From NCBI GenBank assembly GCA_963971225.1, contig OZ020268.1, positions 61,131,900-61,195,899 on the forward strand: a DNA stretch of 64,000 bases. Direction: 5' to 3'. The first letter of the stretch is position 1. Each line of letters begins with the position of its first letter. The stretch comes from Melieria omissa. Its lineage: Eukaryota > Arthropoda > Insecta > Diptera > Ulidiidae. Made by a program: the position numbers and the translations under genes. Of the stretch, positions 1 through 9,939 are shown one piece after another. The notes beneath the pieces were generated by a model. It ran no database searches and had not been told where the DNA came from. It worked only from the letters and a program-made list of their open reading frames with translations.

Positions 1-278
1 TGATTTTGAGTTGCAACATCTTTAATTTAGTTCCTATTTTATTTTGGAAAAATCTTATTGGAATAACTCTAAAATTTATATGAAAGTTAAGTCTTCTATA
101 ACGTGAATCACATAACGCGGAATTTTCCTGGAACGTAACCACCGCGTTATACGAGGGAGACCTGTATATATTTTATGCATTCAAAAACGAATAAAATCAT
201 TCACTGTCTTTTAGCTGTGTCTTTCGAGTTCATACAAAAATTTGCACATTTATACATTTGTAATGCAAGTTGCCTCAC

Positions 279-614
279 CTTAAAATCTCTCATAATTCTG
301 CAAGTGTTTATAGGGCCAATTGTCCTAAATAAAGCGTAAAGTTCGCGATCTGTCATATCCTGCGGCAGATAATTCACAATCAGATTTGTGCCGTTTACGC
401 CGGCCGAACTATCACCGCCGCCTCCGCTGCCGCAATTCAGTGAATTTGTGCTGGCGGCGGGCGCCATATTCAACATGGAGCCCATTGCGCTGCCACCGCC
501 ACCACCGCTGCCACCGCCTGAAAAATCGTTATACGCCCGACGCGAATTCATTGTCGATGAACCTGGATACGATGAGGTGAAATCTGTGTCCTGCGGTGAA
601 AACGCATAACGTGA
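279..614 (-). CDS. Sxl: Sex-lethal exon with Gly/Ser-rich linker and start of RRM1 (partial gene)
   Basis: This exon encodes residues 37-148 of an Sxl protein, the RNA-binding regulator of splicing and translation. It starts [12 protein letters not shown], continues through a Gly/Ser-rich low-complexity linker, and enters RRM1 with RNP2 LIVNYL followed by [13 protein letters not shown]. On the minus strand the acceptor reads ttgaaattgcag and the donor, after ...RIMRDFK, is AAG|GTGAGG. The open frame extends past both sites, but those extensions are intronic. The exon is 112 codons in phase 0, so it joins exactly to the microexon at 7983-8028. The rest of RRM1, RRM2 and the C-terminus lie beyond position 1. 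Most homologues have DYK where this has DFK. Tephritid Sxl is known not to be sex-specifically spliced; nothing here shows sex regulation. Confidence 0.95.
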
Positions 615-1722
615 CTGCAATTTCAATTCAAAGAATTTTGAACATTGATGGCGCTTTTGCTTTTCATACAAGTGTTCAAGTTGAGTTTCTAATTTGAAGT
701 TTCTCATTGCAGGGTTTGATATTTTTATGGTAAACTTTGAAATCATTCATCTTCTTACACATTTATAAACATTTAACTCTTGCAAAACGATTGCCCAAAA
801 TTGTGACGGAAAATATGCAAACATATCTCATATGCGAACATGTATACATTTAATAATTTTTTTTTAACAACTAATTGGTCAAATTTATTTAGTTTATATT
901 TCATAGTATTCAGCTTATAGTATTCAGAGCAGCAAAATAGTGGTCACAAAATTTATTAATATTGTAATTTGGATTGGAAATTTGATTTTGGAAACGCGTC
1001 AAAAAACATTAATCAAATTGTAAAACAGTTATAATTACTCTTTGGTGGACTGAATTAATACAAATTTGTTGCAGCATTCAAAATTATAAACTGGAAACTG
1101 TCATTAAAATGTGAAATGTTTATATATAGATACTAAATAGAAAATAGGTTTTTATAGAAACAACAACAACAACAACAATGCCAAGAAACATGATTTTAAC
1201 TTTAATGAATAAATTGAAGCTTATTAATTCAGAACAAATATATAAATGAAAAAGGGAATATCCAGAAATATTGGGTTATTTAAAATGTTTTTAGCAACTG
1301 TAACAACTGTACGTTTTTAAAAATTAAAAATTAAGAGAAATTGTGATAATTAGAAACACAAAAAAGTTGATTTTCCTTCCCTCTTGTAAATTAAAAAATT
1401 GGTTTCCATCCTTTAAATCCATTAAAAATGGATAAAAGCAAAATCTTACTAAATCTTGGGAAAAGTAACACAAAACTCGGCGAAATTATGCATCCAATGT
1501 TTTCAGAAATATTTAATAAAACCCTGTAGCAATGACTGTATAAGTTCAGAAAAAACATATTTCCCCTAATTAACAGCATGTAGGAAGCCCTCATTTAGCA
1601 GAGGAGCATAGAATTGTTTTCGTGAAAGAGCCCATCAAAAAGGCTAGAAAGCCGGAGTTAGGGGATGATCTGTTGAGTTTGAAAAATTTCCTAATCACCT
1701 AATGTGCTTCTTATTGAATATA
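615..1722. other. Sxl intron sequence without recognised features
   Basis: AT-rich intronic sequence between the RRM1 exon and the mariner insertion. A short (CAA)n run lies near 1160-1178. No coding frame, repeat copy or RNA gene was recognised. Confidence 0.6.
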
Positions 1723-1743
1723 TACGTGGGCAGTCCGATAAGT

Positions 1744-4700
1744 GAAGGAAGGGAGCGGACATACAAGGTAAAGTCTCTGATTGCGTTCAACCTGGCGAAC
1801 GCCAGAACGATTCTTGTCCCTGTCCAATCCAAGCTGATGCACAGCCTCCGCGCGGCCCTTCTGGATAGCTATTTGGCATCCGCCGAATAGTGAACTAATG
1901 TGTGCAGCGAGTCCTATCCCCAGGACTTAAAATTTGGGTTGTGCGCAGGGTTTGGTGCCCGCCACGGAAAATCAAATACCAATGAAAGCCAAAAAGCAAG
2001 CCTCGGAAGGAACCCACAATGTTGACGACCACAGCAAACGATTCAAGGACCATGATTTGAGGATATGCACCTGGAATGTCCGCACCCTCTATAGGGAAGG
2101 TGCCTCTATCCAACTGGCGGAAGCCCTCACTAAATGTAAGGCTGACATCACCGCCATCCAGGCAATGCGATGGATAGGGCAAGGTTGCTCCAAGCGAGCA
2201 GACTGCGATATCTACTACAGCTGCCATGCGGAGAAGCGCGAATTTGGCTGCGGATTTGTGGTCAGCAAGAGACTTCGCCACCACGTCTCTCGGTTCACTC
2301 CGGTGAACGAACGGCTGGCTTCGATCCGCATCAAAGCTAAATACTTTAGCATCAGCCTAATTTGCGCGCACGCCCCGACGGAAGAGAAGGACGATGCGAC
2401 CAAGGATGCCTTCTATGCGAAGCTCGAGGACGTCTACGACAGGTGCCCGGCCCATGACGTCAAAATTGTCCTCGGGGACTTCAACGCAAAGGTCGGGCGA
2501 GAAGGCATCTTTGGCCCCACAGTCGGGCAGTTCAGCCTCCATGGGACCACTTCGAACAACGGTCTGAGGCTGATCGATTTCGCCGCGGCACGAAACATGG
2601 TAGTTAGTAGCACCAGATTCCAGCACCTCGATATCCACAAGGCCACCTGGTTATCCCCCGATCAATCCACCCGCAACCAGATTGATCACATTGTGATTGA
2701 TGGAAGGCATGCTTCTAGCATTCTAGATGTGCGCACGTTCCGAGGACCCAACATCGACTCGGACCACTACCTTGTTGCAGCCAAGGTACGCATGCGTCTT
2801 TGCGCAGCGAAGACCGCACAACCTAGTTTGCGAAGAAAGCTGGACATCAGTAAGCTGCGATCACAAGGGGTAGCCGAAGCCTACTCCGCTCAACTCTCCA
2901 ACCAGCTCGGTTGCTCCCCCTCTCCACCTGATGACATCGGCGGATTATGGGCTCACTTATCCCACTCTATGCGCGCCGCCGCAGAAAATGTCCTTGGTTT
3001 TCGACGCCCACCACCAAAAAACCAATGGTACGATGAAGAGTGTCGCGCAGCCACTGCAGTGAAGAATGCTGCATACAAGAAGACCCTGCAGTCGGCCGCC
3101 ACGCGAGCCATGACAGAAAAATACCGGGAGGAGAGAAAGAAAGTGAGGTGCCTTTTTAGACGCAAGAAACGGGTGCAAGAAAGGCGCGAGCGTGAGGAAA
3201 TCGAGGAGTGCAGGAGCAGGAATGACGCCCGAAAATTCTTCCAAAAAGTTAAGCGTCTTACGGAAGGATTTAAGCCTGGGGCATCTTCTTGCAGAGACGA
3301 AAACGGGGATCTGGTTACGGATGCGCAGGGTGTGCTGAGGTTGTGGAAGGAGCACTTCACCAAGCTGCTCGCAGGCGACGAAAGGAACAATACCGCCAGT
3401 GGTGAAGATGTCCAGATGGCACCAATCGACGACGACGGTGTGGATGTGCCACCGCCCAGCCATGACGAGGTCCGGGTCGCTATCCAGCGACTCAAGAACA
3501 ACAAAGCTGCAGGGCCGGATGGGCTACCAGCTGAATTGTTCAAGGCCGGCGGCGGTGAGCTGATTGGGTGCATGCATCAGCTCATTTGCAAAATATGGCT
3601 GGAGGAACGAATGCCCAACGATTGGAACCTCAGTGCCCTTTGTCCTGTGCTGAAGAAAGGCGACCCAACAATATGCGCCAACTACAGGGGTATCAGCCTA
3701 CTTCCCATTGCATACAAGGTCCTGACGAGCGTATTATGTGAAAGACTAAAGCCACTCGCCAAGGCGCTGATTGGACCTTATCAGTGCGGCTTTAGACCTG
3801 GTAAGTCCACCATCGACCAGATATTCACTCTACGCCAAATCCTGGAGAAGACCCATGAGAACCAAATCGATACACACCATCTCTTCATCGATTACAAGGC
3901 AGCATTCGATAGCCCGATAAGGGATCGCATATATGCCGCATTGTCTGAACTTGGTATCCCTGCAAAGCTCGTTAGACTTTGCAGAGCGACGTTGAGCAAT
4001 ACGCGCAGCTCCGTCAAGGTTGGAAGTGACCTCTCCGACCCCTTTGATACCGTTCGAGGTTTCAGACAGGGCGATCATTTGTCCTGCGACCTCTTCAACT
4101 TCACCATGGAGAGTGTTCTGCGCAAGGCCGGTGTACATCGTAATGGCACAATTTTCAACAAAAGTGTCCAGCTCCTTGCTTACGCTGATGATATTGATGT
4201 CATCGGACGTAACAAGCGAGATGTCACCGCTGCCTTTGCGGCTATCGAAAGAGAATCTGCCAAAATGGGTCTGGTGGTAAATGAGGGCAAGACGAAGTAT
4301 ATGCTGTCTACACGCAGGGACTCGCAGCGGCTAGGGTCTCACGTCGAGGCCGACAGGTATGCTTTTGAAGTTGTCAAGGAATTCGTCTACCTTGGCACCG
4401 CCATCAACAGCAGCAATGATGTCAGCCTGGAGATAAAGCGAAGGATAACTCTGGCCAACAGGTGCTACTACGGTCTCGGTAGGCAATTGAGAAGTAGAGA
4501 CCTCTCTCGACCGACAAAACTTTCACTCTATAGGACGCTTATCTTGCCCGTGCTCCTCTATGGCGCTGAAGCATGGACAATGACACGAAACGACATAGCG
4601 GCCCTTGGAGTGTTCGAGAGGAAGGTGCTTCGCAAAGTCTTCGGCCCTGTTCGGGTTGGTGACGACTATCGCATACGAACCAACAACGAGCTGTATGAGC

Positions 4701-4994
4701 TGTATAAGGACATGGACGTAGCGCAGCGAATTAACATCCAGCGGCTACGCTGGCTCGGTCATGTCTGCCGCATGGACGACGAAGCTCCGGCGAAAAAGGT
4801 ATTCGATGCGATGGTTGGAGGTCGACGGCGAAGAGGGAGGCCGTGTCTCCGGTGGAAGGACCAAGTGGAAGAGGCCCTGGTATCTCTTGGTGTGACCAAC
4901 TGGAGAAGGCGCGCGCGAAGCAGAGGCGCCTGGAGAGAAGTTTTGCGGCAGGCCGTAACCCGATAACGGGTTGTTATGGCCAGTTAAGTAAGTA
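1744..4994 (+). mobile_element. RTE-like non-LTR retrotransposon, near full length
   Basis: The element sits inside the left inverted repeat of a mariner and is flanked by a 12-bp target-site duplication, agtccgataagt, at 1732-1743 and 4995-5006. It has a short 5' leader, one long ORF, and a very short 3' UTR ending in a taagtaagta tail rather than poly(A), as RTE elements often do. A second copy with an identical 3' end lies at 50101-50518, so the family has moved recently. Confidence 0.88.
1982..4966 (+). CDS. RTE endonuclease-reverse transcriptase ORF
   Basis: This is an uninterrupted polyprotein of about 994 aa if the first ATG (1982) is used; the frame is open from a TTG at 1934. An apurinic-like endonuclease (EEP) domain comes first: CTWNVRTL, then VLGDFNAKVG, NQIDHIVI and SDHYLV. 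The position usually occupied by the catalytic Glu (a QEMRW-type motif) reads QAMRW, a change that should impair target cleavage. A reverse transcriptase follows: NYRGISLLP, FIDYKAAFD, RGFRQGD and the catalytic YADD box (LAYADDIDVIG). The C-terminal part carries the RTE-typical RLRWLGHVCRMDD...GRRRRGRPCLRWKDQVEEAL segment. The frame is intact, but the Glu-to-Ala change suggests this copy is not fully active. Confidence 0.9.
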   Translation: MKAKKQASEGTHNVDDHSKRFKDHDLRICTWNVRTLYREGASIQLAEALTKCKADITAIQAMRWIGQGCSKRADCDIYYSCHAEKREFGCGFVVSKRLRHHVSRFTPVNERLASIRIKAKYFSISLICAHAPTEEKDDATKDAFYAKLEDVYDRCPAHDVKIVLGDFNAKVGREGIFGPTVGQFSLHGTTSNNGLRLIDFAAARNMVVSSTRFQHLDIHKATWLSPDQSTRNQIDHIVIDGRHASSILDVRTFRGPNIDSDHYLVAAKVRMRLCAAKTAQPSLRRKLDISKLRSQGVAEAYSAQLSNQLGCSPSPPDDIGGLWAHLSHSMRAAAENVLGFRRPPPKNQWYDEECRAATAVKNAAYKKTLQSAATRAMTEKYREERKKVRCLFRRKKRVQERREREEIEECRSRNDARKFFQKVKRLTEGFKPGASSCRDENGDLVTDAQGVLRLWKEHFTKLLAGDERNNTASGEDVQMAPIDDDGVDVPPPSHDEVRVAIQRLKNNKAAGPDGLPAELFKAGGGELIGCMHQLICKIWLEERMPNDWNLSALCPVLKKGDPTICANYRGISLLPIAYKVLTSVLCERLKPLAKALIGPYQCGFRPGKSTIDQIFTLRQILEKTHENQIDTHHLFIDYKAAFDSPIRDRIYAALSELGIPAKLVRLCRATLSNTRSSVKVGSDLSDPFDTVRGFRQGDHLSCDLFNFTMESVLRKAGVHRNGTIFNKSVQLLAYADDIDVIGRNKRDVTAAFAAIERESAKMGLVVNEGKTKYMLSTRRDSQRLGSHVEADRYAFEVVKEFVYLGTAINSSNDVSLEIKRRITLANRCYYGLGRQLRSRDLSRPTKLSLYRTLILPVLLYGAEAWTMTRNDIAALGVFERKVLRKVFGPVRVGDDYRIRTNNELYELYKDMDVAQRINIQRLRWLGHVCRMDDEAPAKKVFDAMVGGRRRRGRPCLRWKDQVEEALVSLGVTNWRRRARSRGAWREVLRQAVTR

Positions 4995-5165
4995 AGTCCG
5001 ATAAGTACTTAGCCCCATCGCCCGATGGTGCCACTATCGTAAGAGAAATTTACTATCGTGTAGTACATCCTCGTAGACGGCTACTGTCAAAATGTCAGCC
5101 ATATTGGATTTGTAGTTTTGTTTTGACCGCGTGTGGAAACGAACGTGTCCGCGAATTTTGGAAAA

Positions 5166-5444
5166 ATGGAAAAAGAGCAATATCGGTCGGTGATTCGCCA
5201 AATTGGTCGCATTAAGCTACGAACAGCTGCCCCATCCACCGTATTCTCCAGATTTGGCCCCGTGTGATTTCTTTTTGTTTCCAAACTTGGAAACGTCACT
5301 CGACGGGCAGAACTTTGATTCTAATGAGGAGGTTATCGCCGCCACGGAGGCCTCCAGAAAACGTATTTTACAGACAGGTTAAAGAAGTTGGAGCATCGCT
5401 GGGTCAACTGTATCAAGTTGAAAGGAGACTACGTTGAGAAATAA
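5166..5444 (+). pseudogene. Mariner transposase remnant (N- and C-terminal ends only)
   Basis: The frame opens MEKEQYRSVIRQIGR, a mariner transposase start, and then jumps to sequence encoding the C-terminal third: a HPPYSPDLAP-like block with the last catalytic Asp region, then ...LEHRWVNCIKLKGDYVEK and a stop. The catalytic core between them is deleted and the two parts are not in one frame. It cannot encode an active transposase. Confidence 0.8.
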
Positions 5445-5510
5445 ATCGCCACTTTTCCAAAATTTTCGTTTTTCTTTTGCAGGCTAAGTACTTATCGGAC
5501 CACCCACGTA

Positions 5511-6871
5511 GGTTAGGTTAGGTAGGGAAGGGTGTGTGCGTCCCAAGGGCAGCACTTCCACTCGGAGGCCAAAATGGCCCATTGTGAATCCCTTCATGGA
5601 AGATTCTGGAGCTAACCAGTGGCTCTCAGTTCGGGGCAAACCAATTCGACCTCTTGATGAAGGAGAGTAGATCCGATATTTCAACTACTGCTGCGCAGGC
5701 CAAGTCTACCAGGAACCTTGACCCCAACGTACGGAGTCGGCGTTCCTGCAGAGCCGGGCGGTGGCACAGGTAGTGTTGGATCGTTTCCACTTCTTCCTCA
5801 TCTCCACAGCTTCTGCAGACATCACTGGACGAGAGGCACCATTTGACCAGCATAGATCCAATGGCGCAGTGTCCAGTGATGACTCCAACAAGCTGCCTAA
5901 TAGAGGTTCGACTCAGGGACAGTACATATCGTGTTTTCCTCACGGAAAGGGAAGGCCATATTGCCTGGCAGGTACTGCAATCAGTTCTGCTCCGCCATGA
6001 GGACTCGATGTAAGTTTTGCTCAACCTGTCAATACGCAAATACAGGGCAGATATCGGAGGGAGCACAGAGTTATCCACTTCGGTGAGAGGCAGGGCGACC
6101 CCCTTTCTTGCCATCTCATCCGCTGCCTCGTTTCCTGCCACTCCAGAGTGGCCCGGGACCCAGCAGAGAGTGACTCGGTGATGTCCGATGCCGCGAAGTG
6201 CAGTGCGACAACTCTGCACTACCTTTGATTTCACAGTCGCTGATTCCAGCGCTTTAAGGGCTGCCTGACTATCCACACAGATTGTGATATCCGTGGGTGA
6301 TAATCCGCTGTCGCGGATTAATTCAGCAGCTTTCCAGATTGCAGAAATCTCCGCCTGAAAGATGCTACAGAGGTCTGGGAGTCTGAAAGACCGTTGAGCC
6401 CCTAGTACATCTGAGTGGAGATCAGCTCCTGTACCTGCCCATCTTAGAACCATCTGTGAAGACGGTGATGGAGGCGTTTCTTGTCACACTTGTAAGTCCC
6501 CATTCTTCCCTTGAGGGAAAGGAGGTGAGTGCGCGCGAATCAAAATCCAGGTATGGAATCAGATAGTCCGTGCAGGAATCTAATTGATGTTCCGTACCTG
6601 GCCTCGTAAATGACCTTAGAATCCCAGAGTGTCCATAAGCGTGCTCTTTCCACAAGTTGGCCTCTCTCAACCTGAGAGCGCCTTTAGCGGCACAGCACTT
6701 AATGAACTTCTCTATTGGGTGGAGATGTAGAATCATCTCTAGGCCTGCCTGGGGGGTGCTTTTGACGGTTCCTGCGATTCCCATAGCCGCCAGTCTCTGC
6801 ACCTTCATTAGTTGCGTCGCCAAGTACCTGGTGTCCGTGGCCGCCAGACAATGGCTCCGTAACATAAGATC
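5511..6871 (-). mobile_element. 5'-truncated non-LTR retrotransposon of R1/LOA/I type
   Basis: A 13-bp duplication, gaccacccacgta, flanks it at 5498-5510 and 6872-6884; this target is the right end of the mariner. On the minus strand it carries the end of the reverse transcriptase ORF and an RNase H domain. Its 3' end is a run of CCTAA-like units (plus strand ggttaggttaggtaggg at 5511). It is 5'-truncated, with only the last 1.36 kb present. A related 3' end recurs at 15014-15110. Confidence 0.85.
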
Positions 6872-6880
6872 GACCACCCA
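5626..6880 (-). pseudogene. LINE reverse transcriptase C-terminus and RNase H, frameshifted
   Basis: The minus strand first reads a thumb-like region (...YLATQLMKVQRLAAMGIAG...) and then FTDGSKM, the first catalytic Asp motif of RNase H. The rest of RNase H continues in another frame: FQAEISAIWKAAEL with the catalytic Glu, VDSQAALKAL with Asp, and CWVPGHSGVAGNEAADEMA. A C-terminal Cys/His segment (CRSCGDEEEVETIQHYLCHRPAL) is typical of LOA/I/R1-like LINEs. One frameshift near 6430-6450 separates the two frames, and the 5' part is missing. Confidence 0.85.
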
Positions 6881-6884
6881 CGTA

Positions 6885-7981
6885 AGTACCAACAAGAAAA
6901 GCAAATCCACAATGTTACTGAAAACTTAACTATTATTAACTTAACATAAGAACTAAGTTTATGAAAGCAATAACAATTATTTTATTGTTGAAAAATTACT
7001 AGAAGTGATTGTTTTCTACGAAAAACAACTGCGTACCTGTTGTACGCAAATTTATTTTCACTAGTGTATGCGTCCCAAAAGTAAAAACTAATCTGAAGGA
7101 GCCAATGAAAGCAATAGTACATGAAATATGTTCACATCACAGAGGAAGCGTGCCCGAGTATAAGAATTAAATACAGAAGAATTTTAACAAAATAAATATA
7201 AGTTTAAGTTTACTTACAACTAGTAGTTGGTAAGCAAATTAAAAGGTTACACTTGTTGTTTTTATACTTGATATGAGGCAATAGCTGAAGTTGAAACTTC
7301 TTTTACAATTATAAGACTTTTAAGCCTGTGTGCTAAGGCCGCACTCGTGCCTTTTATACAACGCTGATAGTGATGCTGTTGAAGAAAAGTAAAGAGGGAA
7401 TTCCTCGAAGTTTACAAAAATAGTGCCAGAGTGCAAACGTCACACAACAGCAGGGTTAGGTACATTAAAAAAGTCGACATGCGACAGATTAAATTCGAAA
7501 ATGGGCGGCAGGAAAAATTTACCATTCTGGTATTGGCAAACAACCTACTATCAATTCTTAGCTGTTTCTATTTTACTGTATGTGATAATCAACTTTTTTG
7601 GGTTACTGTATGTAATAAGTACTGTGATTGACTACAGTTTTTATTTTGCTTAGCGAATATTTCGTGTTTTGTGGTTGTTGTTCGTGACTTGATAATTTCG
7701 TTTTTGTGGTTACTAAAGTTAAGACTTCTGTTTGCTTTTAATAGGAATGTTTGTGTGTTTTGCTTTTTTTAACTTTAATTAACTTCATATGAAAAAGCGT
7801 GTGCCCCAGAGTTTAAAATACTTATTATAGAAGTTTTTTGTGATTAAATTAATTGTGAACAATTTCAAGTAATTACTCAAGAAAAAAGTAAACACAAATT
7901 ATTACAAAAAGAAACTCTCCAAATGTAAATATGTATAAATATTAACTCAATTCGGAAGATAGAAAATTAATAGTATACAAA
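6885..7981. other. Sxl intron sequence without recognised features
   Basis: AT-rich sequence between the LINE insertion and the Sxl microexon. Short open frames near 7423-7653 show no recognisable domain and no coding bias that I can judge. No repeats were matched elsewhere in the window. Confidence 0.55.
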
Positions 7982-7982
7982 C

Positions 7983-8028
7983 CATTCCGGATGGCAGTGA
8001 ATGAGACATGCCCCACATTCGCCCGCCG
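7983..8028 (-). CDS. Sxl: Sex-lethal 46-nt coding microexon
   Basis: The minus strand reads ttttctttgcag|c followed by 15 codons for GGRMWGMSHSLPSGM and then ATG|GTTTGT. This is the conserved Sxl block just before SRYAFSPQD. The previous coding exon ends with two bases of a codon (AG); the first base here (C) completes AGC (Ser). The remaining 45 nt are in frame with the exon at 279-614. The perfect phase match on both sides, plus recognisable protein sequence, makes this call strong even though the exon is too short for any ORF caller. It lies about 7.4 kb upstream of the RRM1 exon and 27.6 kb downstream of the start-codon exon. No U8-type Sxl binding run is obvious within about 100 nt of it. 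Confidence 0.93.
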
Positions 8029-8159
8029 CTGCAAAGAAAATTAAAAAATATACAGTAAATATGTATTTAAAAGCAATAACATATGAAGTTCGTATATTTT
8101 ACGAACTTTAATAAATCTATGGAAATTACACTGATCAAGAGCAAAATGGCATTTCTGGG

Positions 8160-9909
8160 TTTGACATCAGTTCTAGGGTAATTAGGGAGCGCCGATTTCA
8201 AATCCGCAAACCGCTTTTAAAACTTAGTTTCCGTTTTAGCAAAAAATGGACGTGTCACTTTTTCGGATTTTCACTAACTTTTTTCACGTTTGGGATTGTA
8301 ATCTCTAAACCAATAAACCGGTTGACATGATTTTCACTTTGTGTCATTTACAACACTTCAAGGCTTCTTTTCCAATGTAATTTATTTTTTTAAGTTTTAA
8401 AAATCCGTGGCAATTGGACCTCAAAGTCGGAAAATATGGAATTTCAAGACGTTTTCTTTGATGTTAAAAAACATGCATATTTTTTGCAAATCAATTATCG
8501 AGTTATGTATAACAAGAAAGCGGAAACATCAAGTAATACAACACAGCCATATTAATTGGTGTGATTGCCATTCTCACCGAAATAATAGCAAAAATGTACA
8601 TAGTCATTTTCATCACCTTTCATACTTTTTCCTTAAAAAATTTAGGGCCTCAAAATATGCTCTTTTATATGTTCCATTTACAGTCTGGAATACAAGCAAA
8701 AAACAAAAAAGTTTTGAATTGCTCAAAACAAAAAAAAATTAATAACTTTGCATATTTTGAGGCTCTTATGTCGTTTATGTCGAGTATACTCGACAGAGCG
8801 AAACGAAAAATGTTCGCATAATGTCGGGTACACTCGTCGTGAAGAAAATAAAAATCGCATTCGTATTAATATTTAACGAATCAACTGTAATTTTTTTCCC
8901 TGAGAAAGGGCAAATAAAGATTTGAGAAAAAGTGTACATTTTAGAACATTCGTTAGTCCGGTAACCCTATTTATTTTAATACACAATAGCCTGTCTTAAG
9001 CTAAAATAACAAATTCTGGGAAAGTACGGTTACAAAACGGTTTTTTGCAAATAAAAACGTATTTCGTATGCGTTTCTCAGTTGATTGTGCGTTATAATAG
9101 TTAAGAGAAGAAAAGTTATAAGAGTCTTGTGGATTTTATTGAAAAGAAAAGTCAAAGTAAGTACTTTTATTCCTTTGAGGAATAAAATTGTGAAATACAT
9201 AATTTGAATTATACCTACCAGATGAGTTATGATAGTGATGGAGATATATGTTACACAAAAAATAACGAATAAATATATATATTTTTCTAAAAAACCACCA
9301 CGCAACGTTTGATTTTTAGTCATAATTGTATACATTTACGGGCAGAAACATTTTACTCTGCTTATGTCGAGTATACTCGTCTTCGCTGGAAAATAATTAA
9401 CCAGGCAGAAAAAGTTTTTCGAAAGAAAATTAAACAGTTAAAGGGTTAAAGGAAAAAACTGAAAACTGTTGAAAATGACTATGGTACATTTTTGCTATTA
9501 CTTCGATGAGAATGTGACTTACGCCAAAAAATTTGGCTGTGTTGTTTTAAGTTTCCGCTTTCGTTACTCGTTAATTGATTTACGAAAAATGTGCATGTTT
9601 TTTAACATCAAAGAAAACGTCTTGAAATTCCATATTTTACGACTTTGAGGTCCAATTGCAGCGGATTCTTTAAACTTATACAAATAAATTACATTGAAAA
9701 AGAAGCCGTGAGGTGTTGTTAATGCCACAAAGAGAAAATCATGTCAACCTGTTTATTGGTGTAGAAATTACAATCCCAAACGTGAAAAAAGTCGGGAAAA
9801 TCCGAAAAAGTGACACGCCAATTTTTTGCGAAAACGGAGACTAAGTTTTAAAAACGGTTTGCGGATTCGAAATCAGCGCTCCCTAATCACCCTAGAGCTG
9901 ATGTCAAAT
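8160..9909. mobile_element. Foldback-type element with about 470-bp inverted arms
   Basis: The left arm starts tttgacatcagttctaggg and runs to about 8635. The right arm (about 9446-9909) is its reverse complement with scattered differences and ends ccctagagctgatgtcaaa. The loop of about 800 bp contains a perfect 18-bp palindrome and two diverged relatives of it. No transposase frame was seen. The long arms point to a non-autonomous foldback or long-TIR DNA transposon. The flanking duplication is not clear. Confidence 0.8.
8778..8795. repeat. Perfect palindrome tgtcgagtatactcgaca with diverged relatives nearby
   Basis: The 18-bp palindrome is followed at about 8823 by gtcgggtacactcgtcg, and tgtcgagtatactcgtc occurs at about 9365. 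All three lie in the loop of the foldback element, so they may mark the ends of a smaller element nested in the loop. Confidence 0.6.
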
Positions 9910-9939
9910 ATTTATTAGTATTAAATATTTTCCATTTTA

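Larger units (their letters stand above)
1725..5508 (+). mobile_element. Internally deleted mariner, split by an RTE insertion
   Basis: Inverted ends of about 27 bp can be read: left cgtgggcagtccgataagt (1725-1743) continuing after the RTE insertion as acttagcc (5007 on), and right ggctaagtacttatcggacc...cccacg ending at 5508, each flanked by TA. Without the RTE insertion the element would be only about 520 bp. It keeps the first codons of a mariner transposase (5166 on) and its last part (to 5444), so most of the transposase gene is missing. Its right end was later duplicated by the LINE insertion at 5511-6871. Confidence 0.85.

Noticed and set aside
1..278. Next Sxl exon (rest of RRM1)
   Set aside because: No TGYSFGYAF-like coding was seen on the minus strand; the intron extends past position 1.
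386..609. Plus-strand Pro/Arg-rich open frames
   Set aside because: They are the antisense of the Gly/Ser-rich Sxl exon; codon composition explains the open frames.
1702..1890. Short plus-strand frame upstream of the RTE ORF
   Set aside because: It spans the insertion boundary at 1743/1744 and lies in the RTE leader; no domain was recognised.
5511..5530. Telomere repeat array
   Set aside because: Only two to three units occur, and they are attached to a LINE 3' end.
615..7982. Male-specific Sxl exon as in Drosophila
   Set aside because: No exon-like segment with stop codons, good splice sites and poly(U) runs was found; tephritid Sxl is reported not to be sex-specifically spliced.
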